From assembly GCA_016787895.1 (NCBI GenBank), contig JAEUTN010000018.1, positions 55,164 to 119,163 of the forward strand: 64,000 nucleotides of DNA, read 5' to 3'. Below are positions 18,625 through 27,287 of the stretch, piece after piece. Each line of letters starts with the position of its first letter. Position 1 is the stretch's first letter. The DNA comes from Bacteroidia bacterium (GTDB lineage Bacteria > Bacteroidota > Bacteroidia > B-17B0 > Aurantibacillaceae). Both the position numbers and the translations under genes were made by a program. Below the pieces are notes generated by a model. The model searched no databases, was not told the origin of the DNA, and saw only the letters and a list, made by a program, of their open reading frames with translations.

Positions 18625-18640
18625 TTAAAAAATTTTTTGG

Positions 18641-18648
18641 CAAATGTA
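18641..18648 (-). promoter_or_regulatory. -7 box (TACATTTG) for the ferredoxin-NADP reductase
   Basis: Exact TAnnTTTG match on the minus strand, 16 bases before the ATG at 18624. Confidence 0.45.
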
Positions 18649-18680
18649 GAACAATTTTGGCAGCGGCATTGTTCAGAATC

Positions 18681-18712
18681 TTGTGAAACTTACTGAAAAA
18701 AGCTTATCTTTA
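18681..18712 (+). promoter_or_regulatory. Promoter of the YCF48/PKD T9SS gene
   Basis: TTG at 18681-18683 and TATCTTTA at 18705-18712, separated by 21 bases, the same spacing as at the HU gene. The ATG follows at 18736. Confidence 0.5.
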
Positions 18713-18735
18713 TCCAATTAAAAAACGAAAGAACA

Positions 18736-20901
18736 ATGAAAAAACAATTACTAACACTTTTTGCCGCCATAACAGTAAGTGCTGCCGTGGCGCAACAAAA
18801 CCCCAGTCCGAGTTGGTCAATTACCCAAAATGCGGCTTTTACCAATACTTCAGTTGGTATCCGTTTTATGGATGCTGTTGATCAAAACGTAATGTGGGTA
18901 GTAGGATATGATGGTTTTGCTCCAAGCCGTAACTACAACTGGTTTTCGAGAACCATCAACGGTGGAACCACCTTCACAGCCGGTAACATCCTGCCTGATA
19001 CAAACACATATGTGCTTTCAAGTATGGAAGGTGTTGATGCCAATACAGCCTGGGTAGCTTGTTATACCAAGTCCATTCAATCTCAGGGCACCGTTTTCAA
19101 AACCACAAACGGTGGAACCACCTGGTCGAACATGAACAACGGAAACATGTTCACCAACGCCTCATCCTTCTGTAATTTTGCCACTTTCGTAACCCCATTA
19201 ATTGGTATCGCTCAGGGTGATCCGATCAACGGTGAATACGAAATCTGGAGAACTACCAACGGTGGAGCTACCTGGACTCAAATCCCGGGCGCTAACATTC
19301 CAAATCCTTTAACAGCCAACGAATACGGTATCGTTAACGTTTACACCAAACATGGTACTTCCAATATCTGGTGGGGAACCAATCAGGGCCGTATTTATTA
19401 TTCAAATGACGGTGGTATTACCTGGAACGTTTCAGTAGTTTCAGGAAATGCAGCCTACATTCTTGAGATTGCTTTTTCATCTCCTTTGAATGGTGTGGCA
19501 TATGTTAACAATAACGGAACCTTTGAAATGTACAACACCACAAACGGGGGTACTTCATGGTCCGCTATTAATCCTGTTCCTGCTAACGTTGGTTTAAATG
19601 ACATTTGTTCAGTACCGGGAAGCAACGCTTTTGTTTCTGTAGGCGCCGGACAAACCAACCAAATTATTTCCTTTTCCAACAACAACGGCGCTACCTGGAC
19701 CGATTACGGCAGCACAGGCATTCAGTATTTAACCGTTGATTTTGCAGATCCTTCAACCGGATGGTCTGGTTCTTTCAGCGATAACGCTGTTCCTTCTATC
19801 GGTGGTATCTGGAAATACAGTGGTGCAGCGTTCAGCGGAACTCTGAGCCCAACCGCCAACTTCACGCTTCCTTCCGATTTGTGTCTGGTGGGTGCAGGCC
19901 CTGCTACTGTATCGCCTAACAACAGCTCAACCGGTTCCGCCACACTTTCTTATCTGTGGTCGTCCAGCCCAAACACTGCTGCCTTCTCTAGTTTAACAGC
20001 CAGTGTGCCGGTGATCAGCTTCACTGCAAACGGAACCTACACCATTACCTTATTGGCAACCAATTCAAATGGTACCAACAGTTCATCTCAGGTAATTAAC
20101 GTTCAGGCGTGTAATGCACCGGTGGCTACTTTTACAACAGCAGCCAACCCTTGCAACAACATCACCTTCACGACTTCGAACACCAGTACAGGTGCACCAA
20201 CGCCGTTGTACTCCTGGAGCGCGAATCCTGCAGCCGGTGTCATCTTCCTGCCTAGTCCAAACGCTACGAATCCGTCCATCAACATCAGCACACCCGGCAC
20301 TTACACCATCACTTTGGTAGCCAGCAATGCTTCCGGCTCTGCTCAGGCAACTCAGGTGGTGAATGTGGCCAACTGTGTTCCTTCAGTTGCTTTCTCTATT
20401 GATTCAGAAGCTTGTACTTCCAATTCAGTAACCACCACCAACACGGTATCGGGTGCCACCAGCTATACCTGGTCAAACGTACCAAACAGCGGTGTGTTCT
20501 CAATGAACGCATCTGGTGGTAACAAAATGTATGTGTTCTCCAATCCGGGCACTTACACCATTACTTTGAAAGCAAGCAATGCTTCGGGCACAAATCAAGC
20601 GGTACAAACCATTACAGTAGATGCCTGCGTTGGTTTGATCGAGAACAGCTCTGCTTCTAATGCTTTAGAAGTATTCCCTAACCCGGCGAATGAAGAGTTC
20701 AGCGTGATGCTGCCAAACACCAAAGAGACTTACAATGTAACGCTCGTGAATGTGTTAGGCGCTGTTGTGTATGAAACCACAACGGCAAAAAATGCTCCTG
20801 AAAAATTAAACATTCGTGTAGCCAATCAACCAAGTGGTGTTTATTTCCTTAACGTTCAATCGAAGAGTGATAAATTCACAAGAAAGATTGTGATCGAATA
20901 A
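18736..20901 (+). CDS. T9SS-secreted protein with YCF48-like and PKD-like repeats
   Basis: A 721-residue secreted protein. It opens with a signal peptide (MKKQLLTLFAAITVSAAVAQ). Residues about 20-365 carry several YCF48/BNR-type repeats, each with a TTNGGxTW or NDGGITW box, which build a beta-propeller-like fold. Residues about 370-635 hold three PKD-like units of about 86 residues, each ending in a YTITLxAxNxxG block. The last 75 residues form a T9SS type A sorting domain (EVFPNPANEEF ... GVYFLNVQSKSDKFTRKIVIE), which directs export through the outer membrane and surface attachment. Role: surface or secreted protein; ligand unknown. Own promoter and strong terminator. Confidence 0.9.
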   Translation: MKKQLLTLFAAITVSAAVAQQNPSPSWSITQNAAFTNTSVGIRFMDAVDQNVMWVVGYDGFAPSRNYNWFSRTINGGTTFTAGNILPDTNTYVLSSMEGVDANTAWVACYTKSIQSQGTVFKTTNGGTTWSNMNNGNMFTNASSFCNFATFVTPLIGIAQGDPINGEYEIWRTTNGGATWTQIPGANIPNPLTANEYGIVNVYTKHGTSNIWWGTNQGRIYYSNDGGITWNVSVVSGNAAYILEIAFSSPLNGVAYVNNNGTFEMYNTTNGGTSWSAINPVPANVGLNDICSVPGSNAFVSVGAGQTNQIISFSNNNGATWTDYGSTGIQYLTVDFADPSTGWSGSFSDNAVPSIGGIWKYSGAAFSGTLSPTANFTLPSDLCLVGAGPATVSPNNSSTGSATLSYLWSSSPNTAAFSSLTASVPVISFTANGTYTITLLATNSNGTNSSSQVINVQACNAPVATFTTAANPCNNITFTTSNTSTGAPTPLYSWSANPAAGVIFLPSPNATNPSINISTPGTYTITLVASNASGSAQATQVVNVANCVPSVAFSIDSEACTSNSVTTTNTVSGATSYTWSNVPNSGVFSMNASGGNKMYVFSNPGTYTITLKASNASGTNQAVQTITVDACVGLIENSSASNALEVFPNPANEEFSVMLPNTKETYNVTLVNVLGAVVYETTTAKNAPEKLNIRVANQPSGVYFLNVQSKSDKFTRKIVIE

Positions 20902-20919
20902 AGTTCTTTCCTTATTCTG

Positions 20920-20963
20920 AAAGCCGTCCCTTCCCGAAGTCCCGGGAAGGGACGGCTTTTTTT
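20920..20963 (+). terminator. Strong rho-independent terminator
   Basis: A perfect 17-bp stem (20920-20936 with 20943-20959), loop 20937-20942, followed by T to 20963. It terminates the T9SS gene and separates it from fmt, whose ATG lies 15 bases further on. Confidence 0.93.
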
Positions 20964-20978
20964 ATGTAATATTGAACG

Positions 20979-21935
20979 ATGAAAATTGTGTTTATGGGCA
21001 CCCCTGATTTTGCGGTACCCAGTCTTAAAATCCTGTTGGAAAAGGCGTACTCCATTGTTGGGGTAGTAACAGCACCCGATAAGCCGGCCGGCAGGGGTAA
21101 AAAACTTCAGGAATCAGCCGTGAAAAAATTTGCTGTCGAAAGAGGTTTAAATGTGTTACAACCCACCAATCTTAAAGACCCCGGTTTTTTGGAAACCTTA
21201 AACGTTCTGCAACCGGATTTGCAGATTGTAGTGGCGTTTCGAATGCTGCCCGAAAGCGTTTGGAATTTACCCCCCCTGGGCACCTATAATTTACACGCCT
21301 CCTTATTACCACAATACAGGGGGGCCGCGCCCATCAACCGGGCCATTATGAACGGGGAAACTAAAACAGGTTTAACCACCTTTAAATTACAACACGCCAT
21401 TGATTCGGGAAATATTTTATTGCAGGAGGAAGTAGCGATTGGTGAAAACACAACCGCCGGCGAACTGCATGATGAACTGATGGTAAAAGGAGCGGCACTT
21501 CTTCTGAAAACGGTACAGCTGATCGAATCCCATCAGGAAAGCGGAGAGGCTTTGCCTTTTAAAGTGCAGCGTGAAGCAGAGGTAAGTCATGCGCCTAAAA
21601 TTCATAAGGACACCTGCCGCATTCATTGGGAGGACAGTGCACAAAGGATACACAATCAGATCAGGGGTTTGAGCCCTTACCCTGCAGCTTATACACTCTA
21701 CGATAACGGAGAAGGTGCCACAACGGTGATAAAGATTTATAAAACGGCTTTGAAGAACGGTAACTATACAGGCACTAACGGTTCACTGATTGACGAAAAT
21801 GGTTCTTCACTGGTGGTGGTGTGCGGAGAAGGCGCCATTGAAATTCTTGAACTTCAGCAGGAGGGAAAAAAGCGTTTGCCAACCGAAACGTTTTTGAAAG
21901 GATTCAAACGCAGCGAAAGGGGAAAATTCATTTAG
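20979..21935 (+). CDS. fmt: Methionyl-tRNA formyltransferase
   Basis: Formylates the initiator Met-tRNA using 10-formyl-tetrahydrofolate, allowing bacterial translation initiation. Length 318 residues is typical. The N-terminus MKIVFMGTPDFAVPSL is the family signature. The catalytic Asn/His lie in NLHASLLPQYRG (about residues 104-115) and the Asp in LQHAIDSGNILLQ (about 142). The C-terminal tRNA-binding domain is present (GLSPYPAAYTL and LPTETFLKGFK). It starts only 15 bases after the preceding terminator, leaving little room for its own promoter; a TATA-poor stretch within the terminator tail may serve, or read-through may be used. Confidence 0.95.
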   Translation: MKIVFMGTPDFAVPSLKILLEKAYSIVGVVTAPDKPAGRGKKLQESAVKKFAVERGLNVLQPTNLKDPGFLETLNVLQPDLQIVVAFRMLPESVWNLPPLGTYNLHASLLPQYRGAAPINRAIMNGETKTGLTTFKLQHAIDSGNILLQEEVAIGENTTAGELHDELMVKGAALLLKTVQLIESHQESGEALPFKVQREAEVSHAPKIHKDTCRIHWEDSAQRIHNQIRGLSPYPAAYTLYDNGEGATTVIKIYKTALKNGNYTGTNGSLIDENGSSLVVVCGEGAIEILELQQEGKKRLPTETFLKGFKRSERGKFI

Positions 21936-22107
21936 GGCATCCTTCTGCTGGTCGGCCATGCCAACGACCGGAGGCGTTCAGGCCTTGTATAGTGTTAAAT
22001 TCAGCCCCAATATGGCTCGCAACCCTTAAAAACAGGCTGTTTTGGAGCTCAGTTATTAACAAAACGCCGATTTATCAACAATCTAGGCACTTTTTTCACT
22101 GAAACAC

Positions 22108-22139
22108 TTGACAAATGGGGTTTTTCGTATATATATTTG
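22108..22139 (+). promoter_or_regulatory. Promoter of the HU gene
   Basis: TTG at 22108-22110, a 21-base spacer, then TATATTTG at 22132-22139, an exact TAnnTTTG. The start codon is at 22179. This is the clearest promoter in the window. Confidence 0.65.
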
Positions 22140-22178
22140 TGTCGTAATTAATTGTTTAACCCTAAAAACTAAAAACAA

Positions 22179-22460
22179 ATGAACAAAGCAGAATTAGTTG
22201 ACGCTATCGCTTCAAACGCAAAATTAACAAAAGCTGATGCAGGTCGTGCATTGGATGCTACTATTGAAAGCATTCACAAAGCATTGAAAAAAGGTGACCG
22301 TATTGGTCTGGTAGGTTTTGGTTCTTTCTCAGTATCAAAGCGTGCTGCACGTATCGGACGCAATCCTCAAACCGGTAAAGAGATTAAAATTGCTGCTAAA
22401 AAGGTAGTGAAATTTAAAGCTGGTGCTGACCTTTCAGGTTCAGTAAACAAAGGAAAATAA
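22179..22460 (+). CDS. HU family DNA-binding protein
   Basis: A 93-residue histone-like protein that bends and compacts DNA as a dimer. Starts [22 protein letters not shown], with the DNA-binding beta-arm signature [24 protein letters not shown] near residues 47-70 and the KFKAGADL end. The clear TTG-21-TATATTTG promoter and the downstream terminator make it a single-gene transcript. Codon use is near-optimal (many Lys AAA, Ala GCT), as expected for an abundant protein. Whether it is HU-alpha/beta or IHF-like cannot be told, but the HU-type arm is clear. Confidence 0.95.
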   Translation: MNKAELVDAIASNAKLTKADAGRALDATIESIHKALKKGDRIGLVGFGSFSVSKRAARIGRNPQTGKEIKIAAKKVVKFKAGADLSGSVNKGK

Positions 22461-22478
22461 TTATCTTCCGATGAAAAG

Positions 22479-22511
22479 AAGCCTTCTCTGAACAGAGAAG
22501 GCTTTTTTTTT
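22479..22511 (+). terminator. Terminator of the HU gene
   Basis: An 11-bp perfect stem (22479-22489 with 22494-22504), loop GAAC, then a T tract to 22511. Confidence 0.93.
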
Positions 22512-22664
22512 GACCACCTGCAAAAAAGTTGCAGCACTTTGATTGAAAATTTGTAAATTAGCTGACATAGCGCATAACGGGATTTGTTAGCTTCTATTGC
22601 CAAAAGCAAGAGAATGGAACAATTTCTATCCGCATAATTATAAACCAAAAAATAAACAAGAAAC

Positions 22665-24848
22665 ATGAAAAGACAATTCTTACTAGGTGCAGCTCTGCTT
22701 GGACTTACGGGTGCCTTCGCTCAGGCACCGGTAAACCAGGTAAGGCCAGATGGTTTCAGAAACATGAAACTGGAAAAACAGAAGTATTTAAAGATGACTG
22801 AGGCTGAGTCAGCCCAAACGTTGAAAAAACAAGTGGTGGGTCCTGAGAACAACCCTGCGCAAAACACCAGCAGTGCTCAAAAAACCTCCAACACAACAGC
22901 CACCAGTATCAATTGGAGTCTGCTTTGTGGTTCCATGAACTGTTACGGGCAGTTGGTGAGCCAAACCCGTCCGCTTCAATACAACGACAATGTGAACGCG
23001 GTTTCTTTAATCCACCGCAAAAGTACAACGTATTCCGCTACTCCGATTTCTGATAGCAATGCCGGAACCATTGTAGCCGAAATCAGTTCTGACTGGGGTA
23101 CAAGCTGGGACAGCACCTGTTTGTATGCCAATGTAGAAGCCGGTCGTTACCCACAGGGAGCCATTTATGCAGGTCCGGGCAATAACAACATCGCCAATGC
23201 TTATGTTGTAGGAAGCGGACCCACCGTTTCCAACAATGCCTTTACCGGTAACTGGTACGCCAGCAAAAAACTGGCAGCAGCGGGTTCTACCTTATATAAT
23301 ACCGCAGGTGATGCCACTCCGGGGGCTCAGCAATTTATTGCATTTGGTGCTCCGAACATTGCCAACCACGGTTGGTCACGTTACGGTTTCACTTCAACTG
23401 ATGATGGAATTGTACGTTCACTGGCCCTCATGGAGGATGATCCTACTACATTAGGAGCAACCCGCGGATTGGCCGTTATTAAAGGAACCTTCAACGCGGG
23501 TACCTTCACCTGGACCAGCGACACCCTGATTCCAAATTTTGTGCTTGATGGAGCCGGTGGAAAACAATCCTTTTCAGCCGTACAAATGGCCTGGAACGAA
23601 GCCGGAACAGTGGGTTACGCCGTGATGACCGGTGCTTTAAACAGCGCTACAGGTTCTAACCGCGGCTTTCAACCGGTGATTTTTAAAACCACCAACTCCG
23701 GTGCCAGCTGGGCTTTGGCGAATGGCATTGATTTTAACGCCCCTACCATGACGGTTGTATTGCAACACATTGCCACTACCGCTTCAAATCCAACCCTGGC
23801 AATTCCTGCCGTGTTTGGCGATTATGATATTGTTGTTGACGCTGACGATAAATTGCACATCGGTACTACTTTAATGAGCACTTTCAGTCCAAACGACGAC
23901 TCACTCGGCTTCGTTGGTCAGTTTACCAATGGCGGCGAAAGTTACAACTGGGGTCACACCCCTGGAAATCGCCCTTACCTCTATGATTTTATTGGCGACG
24001 GCGCTGCTTCATGGAATGTTGTCATTGTGGACTCTATGTCAAGTGAAGGACCAAGCTCTCAACCTACAGGTGATGGATTCAACGATAATCCTTGGGACCC
24101 AACCGGAACAGGTGGAGCGAAAATTGAAATTGATTCCCGTATCCAACTGGGTCGTACACCGGATGGAGAATACATCACTTTCTCTTGGGTAGAATCAGAT
24201 ACCAACTTTACCAGCTCGGCAAAAAAATGGAACAACCTGCCGGATATCAAATCCCGTTTGATGAGCATTGGCTCAGGTACCAACATGTATCAGGTGGCAA
24301 ACACTGAACAAAACGTAACGCAGTACCCTGCCTCAGTTGGTCCTGCAAATCCGGAAGTAATCACAAGAGCCACCTTGCATTACATGTCGCCAACCACTGG
24401 TACAGCAGCAGTTGTTACGTGTACAAACGGAGCAAAAAACGTGACTGTGAAAACACCTTTCACCATTACAAACAGCAACCCGTATTCGCAATTAACCAAT
24501 AACACTACCTGGTACACAACGGCCAGTTTAGTTTACGAATTCGGTGACTGTGCTCCAACTGTAACAACATCCTTAGCAGAGAACACAATGAACTCACTCG
24601 ACAGAAGTGTGATTTTCCCGAATCCTGCTAAGAACAACGCGGTACTTTCTGTTGAAGTAACGGATAAAGGTTCTGTGGAAGTAGAAATCTTCAATATTGT
24701 TGGTCAATCAGTAAAAACCATTACTGCTGAAACTACAGTAGGAACAAACAGCATTGCCCTTGATCTTAATGGCATGACTTCAGGTGTTTACCTGGTTAAA
24801 CTTACATCAGGCAAGCTCAGCAGCACTAAAAAGCTGATCATAGAATAA
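22665..24848 (+). CDS. T9SS-secreted protein, first of two tandem paralogues
   Basis: A 727-residue secreted protein with an N-terminal signal peptide (MKRQFLLGAALLGLTGAFAQ) and a T9SS type A sorting domain in the last 75 residues (SVIFPNPAKNNAVLS, ending KLSSTKKLIIE). The body shows no recognised catalytic motif; a GxxW-type block KTTNSGASWALANGIDFN resembles a BNR/Asp-box, and a VSLIHRKSTTY block appears near residue 108. The next gene at 25125 is a clear paralogue with the same blocks in the same order. Function unknown; cell-surface adhesion or coating is possible. A strong terminator follows. Confidence 0.88.
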   Translation: MKRQFLLGAALLGLTGAFAQAPVNQVRPDGFRNMKLEKQKYLKMTEAESAQTLKKQVVGPENNPAQNTSSAQKTSNTTATSINWSLLCGSMNCYGQLVSQTRPLQYNDNVNAVSLIHRKSTTYSATPISDSNAGTIVAEISSDWGTSWDSTCLYANVEAGRYPQGAIYAGPGNNNIANAYVVGSGPTVSNNAFTGNWYASKKLAAAGSTLYNTAGDATPGAQQFIAFGAPNIANHGWSRYGFTSTDDGIVRSLALMEDDPTTLGATRGLAVIKGTFNAGTFTWTSDTLIPNFVLDGAGGKQSFSAVQMAWNEAGTVGYAVMTGALNSATGSNRGFQPVIFKTTNSGASWALANGIDFNAPTMTVVLQHIATTASNPTLAIPAVFGDYDIVVDADDKLHIGTTLMSTFSPNDDSLGFVGQFTNGGESYNWGHTPGNRPYLYDFIGDGAASWNVVIVDSMSSEGPSSQPTGDGFNDNPWDPTGTGGAKIEIDSRIQLGRTPDGEYITFSWVESDTNFTSSAKKWNNLPDIKSRLMSIGSGTNMYQVANTEQNVTQYPASVGPANPEVITRATLHYMSPTTGTAAVVTCTNGAKNVTVKTPFTITNSNPYSQLTNNTTWYTTASLVYEFGDCAPTVTTSLAENTMNSLDRSVIFPNPAKNNAVLSVEVTDKGSVEVEIFNIVGQSVKTITAETTVGTNSIALDLNGMTSGVYLVKLTSGKLSSTKKLIIE

Positions 24849-24868
24849 GATCTGTTCATTCATTTTCG

Positions 24869-24916
24869 AAAAGCCGCCCCCTCCCGAAACTTCGGGATTT
24901 AGGGGCGGCTTTTTTA
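24869..24916 (+). terminator. Terminator with two nested stems
   Basis: The outer 12-bp stem pairs 24869-24880 with 24902-24913 and an inner 7-bp stem pairs TCCCGAA (24882-24888) with TTCGGGA (24891-24897), followed by T. The sequence closely resembles the terminator at 20920-20963. Confidence 0.9.
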
Positions 24917-25090
24917 TTTTCGCTAAAACCTGAATTTTATAACATGAAATAAGGAAACTGTTCTGCCAACCCGGAAAGTTTCAATTTATAAAGGACTTAG
25001 CCTGAAGAAGTATAAACGGAAGTAAGAGCTTTTGGAAGGGTTTATTTTAATTTCAACGGCAAGCAGAAATAGAATACCAAATTAATTCCT

Positions 25091-25098
25091 TAACTTTA
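25091..25098 (+). promoter_or_regulatory. Candidate -7 box (TAACTTTA)
   Basis: TAACTTTA 27 bases before the ATG of the second paralogous T9SS gene. Without a clear -33 element. Confidence 0.35.
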
Positions 25099-25124
25099 GC
25101 CTTAAGAATCATTAACTAACAATC

Positions 25125-27230
25125 ATGAAAAGAGAATTACTATTAACATCTGCCTTATGTGCAGCGCTTAGTGTTTTTCCTCAAAACACCAGAGTTAAAC
25201 CTCAGGCGACCGGGAAAGAGAACACCAGGCAACTATTAGAAATTAAAATGGATGAGGGAACACCGGCTCAGAGCACTCAAACTCAGGCCAAACCTCAGGC
25301 AAACACCAATTCGGCAGCGAAAACAGCACTGATTAATGGTTGGAGTAATTTCTCCACCTCACCCAACATTTATGGTGTGTTGATCAGCTACTGTAAACCT
25401 CTGCATTACAACAATGAATTAGGCGCGGTATCCTTCATTCACCGTAAACCCACGTCTTACGTTGCAAGTCCGGCTCCTGCTGCTACCGCAGCAAGTGGGT
25501 TAATGCTGGCCTCAGTGAGTAGCGACTGGGGAAATACCTGGGACAGCACCCTGATCTGGAACGACGACAACAACTGGGGTCGCTATCCAGGAGGGGGTAT
25601 TTATAACCCTCCGGGAAATGGAACTCTATCTGCGGCATACATTGTGGGCCATGGCCCAACAACCGCAGCAGCAGGTGGATGGCCGGGCAACTTTTTTGCC
25701 AGCAAACAATTGAACACCTTTGATAACGTGGCAAGCGCTGCTCCTAACGCTCAGCAATGGATGGACATCACAGCTCCCAATCCAAACGTGGGCCGTGTGG
25801 ATTTTGCCGCTTATGCTTTTAGCACCACCGATGATGGTAAAGTACGTGCTTTGGGCGGAGTTACAGATGACAATGCAGGAGCTGATTCAGCTGTGGTATT
25901 GGTTACCGGTACCTTTAACTCCGGTGTATTTTCCTATTCAGGAACCAACTTTAACCCTCCTTCCACCATCGCTTCCGACGGTACCGATAATTGGGTATCA
26001 CGCCCGGTTATGGCCTGGAACGAAGCCGGAACTGTGGGCTATGTAGGAGTAATGGGACAAAAAACAGGAGCAACAGGTTCTAATCAGGGTTTACAACCCA
26101 TGGTGTGGAAAACCACCAACAGTGGTGCTTCCTGGGCCTTAATTCCAAGCATTGATTTCAACAGCGCGGCCTTCAGCCAGATCAGACATAACATCACTTC
26201 TGTAAACACTTCCACTTTGGAGGTGCCTAATTTTACATGGTTGGAAGGTATTGATATGGCTGTTGATGCAAATAATAAATTGCATTTGTTCTCAGTGCCT
26301 ATCGGACACTATAGTGAGCATCCCGATTCTCTTAACTATTATGGCCAATATGGAGCCGATGGTTACAGATGGTTGCACATTCCGGGTTTAAGACCATATT
26401 TGTATGACTTCATGACTGACGGAACTGGTGGCTGGTCGTATTTAACCGTTGACTCCATGTCAACTGAAGGTGCTGCAGGTTTATCATCCGGAAACGGATT
26501 CAACGAAAACCCATGGGATTTGAACGGTGCTGATAAACCACGTCTCGACGCCCGTTTGCAGCTGAGCCGTACACCGGATGGAAAATTCATTTTCTATTCA
26601 TGGACAGAATCAGACACCAACTTTACAAGTGGCGCTAAAAAATGGAACGTGTTACCAAACATTAAGGTAAGAGCTTACTCTGTTGATTTGGATACCATTT
26701 ATCCTCAGGAACACAATGTAAGCAGTCCTGGCGCTAACGTGAATCCTAACGTAGCCAGCAAAGCGTTCTTCCATTATATGGCCCCACGCACAAGCGCGCA
26801 AACTACAGTTGCAGCCGCAACTTACACAGCAGTTGTAGCCAAGTTACCTTTAACCATTACCAATAGCCCGGGTTACACCCAGCTGGTATCCAACACACAC
26901 TGGTACAATACGGCTGAGTTATCTTTCTATACCGGAAACTTTGTGGATGGTATCCTGGAGTCAGCTGCAGCAAGCCTTAACAGCAGTGTATTGTATCCGA
27001 ATCCGGCAAACGCAGGTGGAACAACGCTTGCTATTGAGTTAAAAAACAACACCGAACTGGGAATTGGAGTTTACAATTTAATTGGACAAGCCGTGAAAGC
27101 CTTCAAAGCTGAAGGAGTGAACGGAGAAAACCAAATTTACCTTGATTTGAACGGACTTGAGAAAGGCGTTTACCTGGTTAAAATTGATGTAAACGGTGCA
27201 AGCAGCACCAAAAAACTCATCATCGAGTAA
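25125..27230 (+). CDS. T9SS-secreted protein, second of two tandem paralogues
   Basis: A 701-residue secreted protein, paralogous to the gene at 22665. It has a signal peptide (MKRELLLTSALCAALSVFPQ) and a type A sorting domain (SSVLYPNPANAGGTT ... GASSTKKLIIE). Shared blocks with its neighbour include AVSFIHRKPTSY, KTTNSGASWAL and GYVGVMGQKTGATGSN. The N-terminal 60 residues are Gln/Thr/Ala-rich and differ. A separate promoter box (25091-25098) and terminator show it is independently transcribed. Function is unknown; tandem duplication suggests selection for dosage or antigenic variety. Confidence 0.88.
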   Translation: MKRELLLTSALCAALSVFPQNTRVKPQATGKENTRQLLEIKMDEGTPAQSTQTQAKPQANTNSAAKTALINGWSNFSTSPNIYGVLISYCKPLHYNNELGAVSFIHRKPTSYVASPAPAATAASGLMLASVSSDWGNTWDSTLIWNDDNNWGRYPGGGIYNPPGNGTLSAAYIVGHGPTTAAAGGWPGNFFASKQLNTFDNVASAAPNAQQWMDITAPNPNVGRVDFAAYAFSTTDDGKVRALGGVTDDNAGADSAVVLVTGTFNSGVFSYSGTNFNPPSTIASDGTDNWVSRPVMAWNEAGTVGYVGVMGQKTGATGSNQGLQPMVWKTTNSGASWALIPSIDFNSAAFSQIRHNITSVNTSTLEVPNFTWLEGIDMAVDANNKLHLFSVPIGHYSEHPDSLNYYGQYGADGYRWLHIPGLRPYLYDFMTDGTGGWSYLTVDSMSTEGAAGLSSGNGFNENPWDLNGADKPRLDARLQLSRTPDGKFIFYSWTESDTNFTSGAKKWNVLPNIKVRAYSVDLDTIYPQEHNVSSPGANVNPNVASKAFFHYMAPRTSAQTTVAAATYTAVVAKLPLTITNSPGYTQLVSNTHWYNTAELSFYTGNFVDGILESAAASLNSSVLYPNPANAGGTTLAIELKNNTELGIGVYNLIGQAVKAFKAEGVNGENQIYLDLNGLEKGVYLVKIDVNGASSTKKLIIE

Positions 27231-27245
27231 TACGTATAAAACACT

Positions 27246-27279
27246 AAAAAGGCCGTTAATCTGATTAACGGCCTTTTTT
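27246..27279. terminator. Bidirectional terminator
   Basis: A perfect 15-bp stem (27246-27260 with 27264-27278), loop CTG, flanked by A/T runs on both sides, so it can serve both the T9SS gene (plus) and the aminotransferase (minus) that converge on it. Confidence 0.9.
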
Positions 27280-27287
27280 ATTTTCCT

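Noticed and set aside
21936..22107. Gap between fmt and the HU promoter searched for small RNA or terminator
   Set aside because: Only a weak 5-bp GGTCG/CGACC inverted repeat was found, without a T-run; no feature called.
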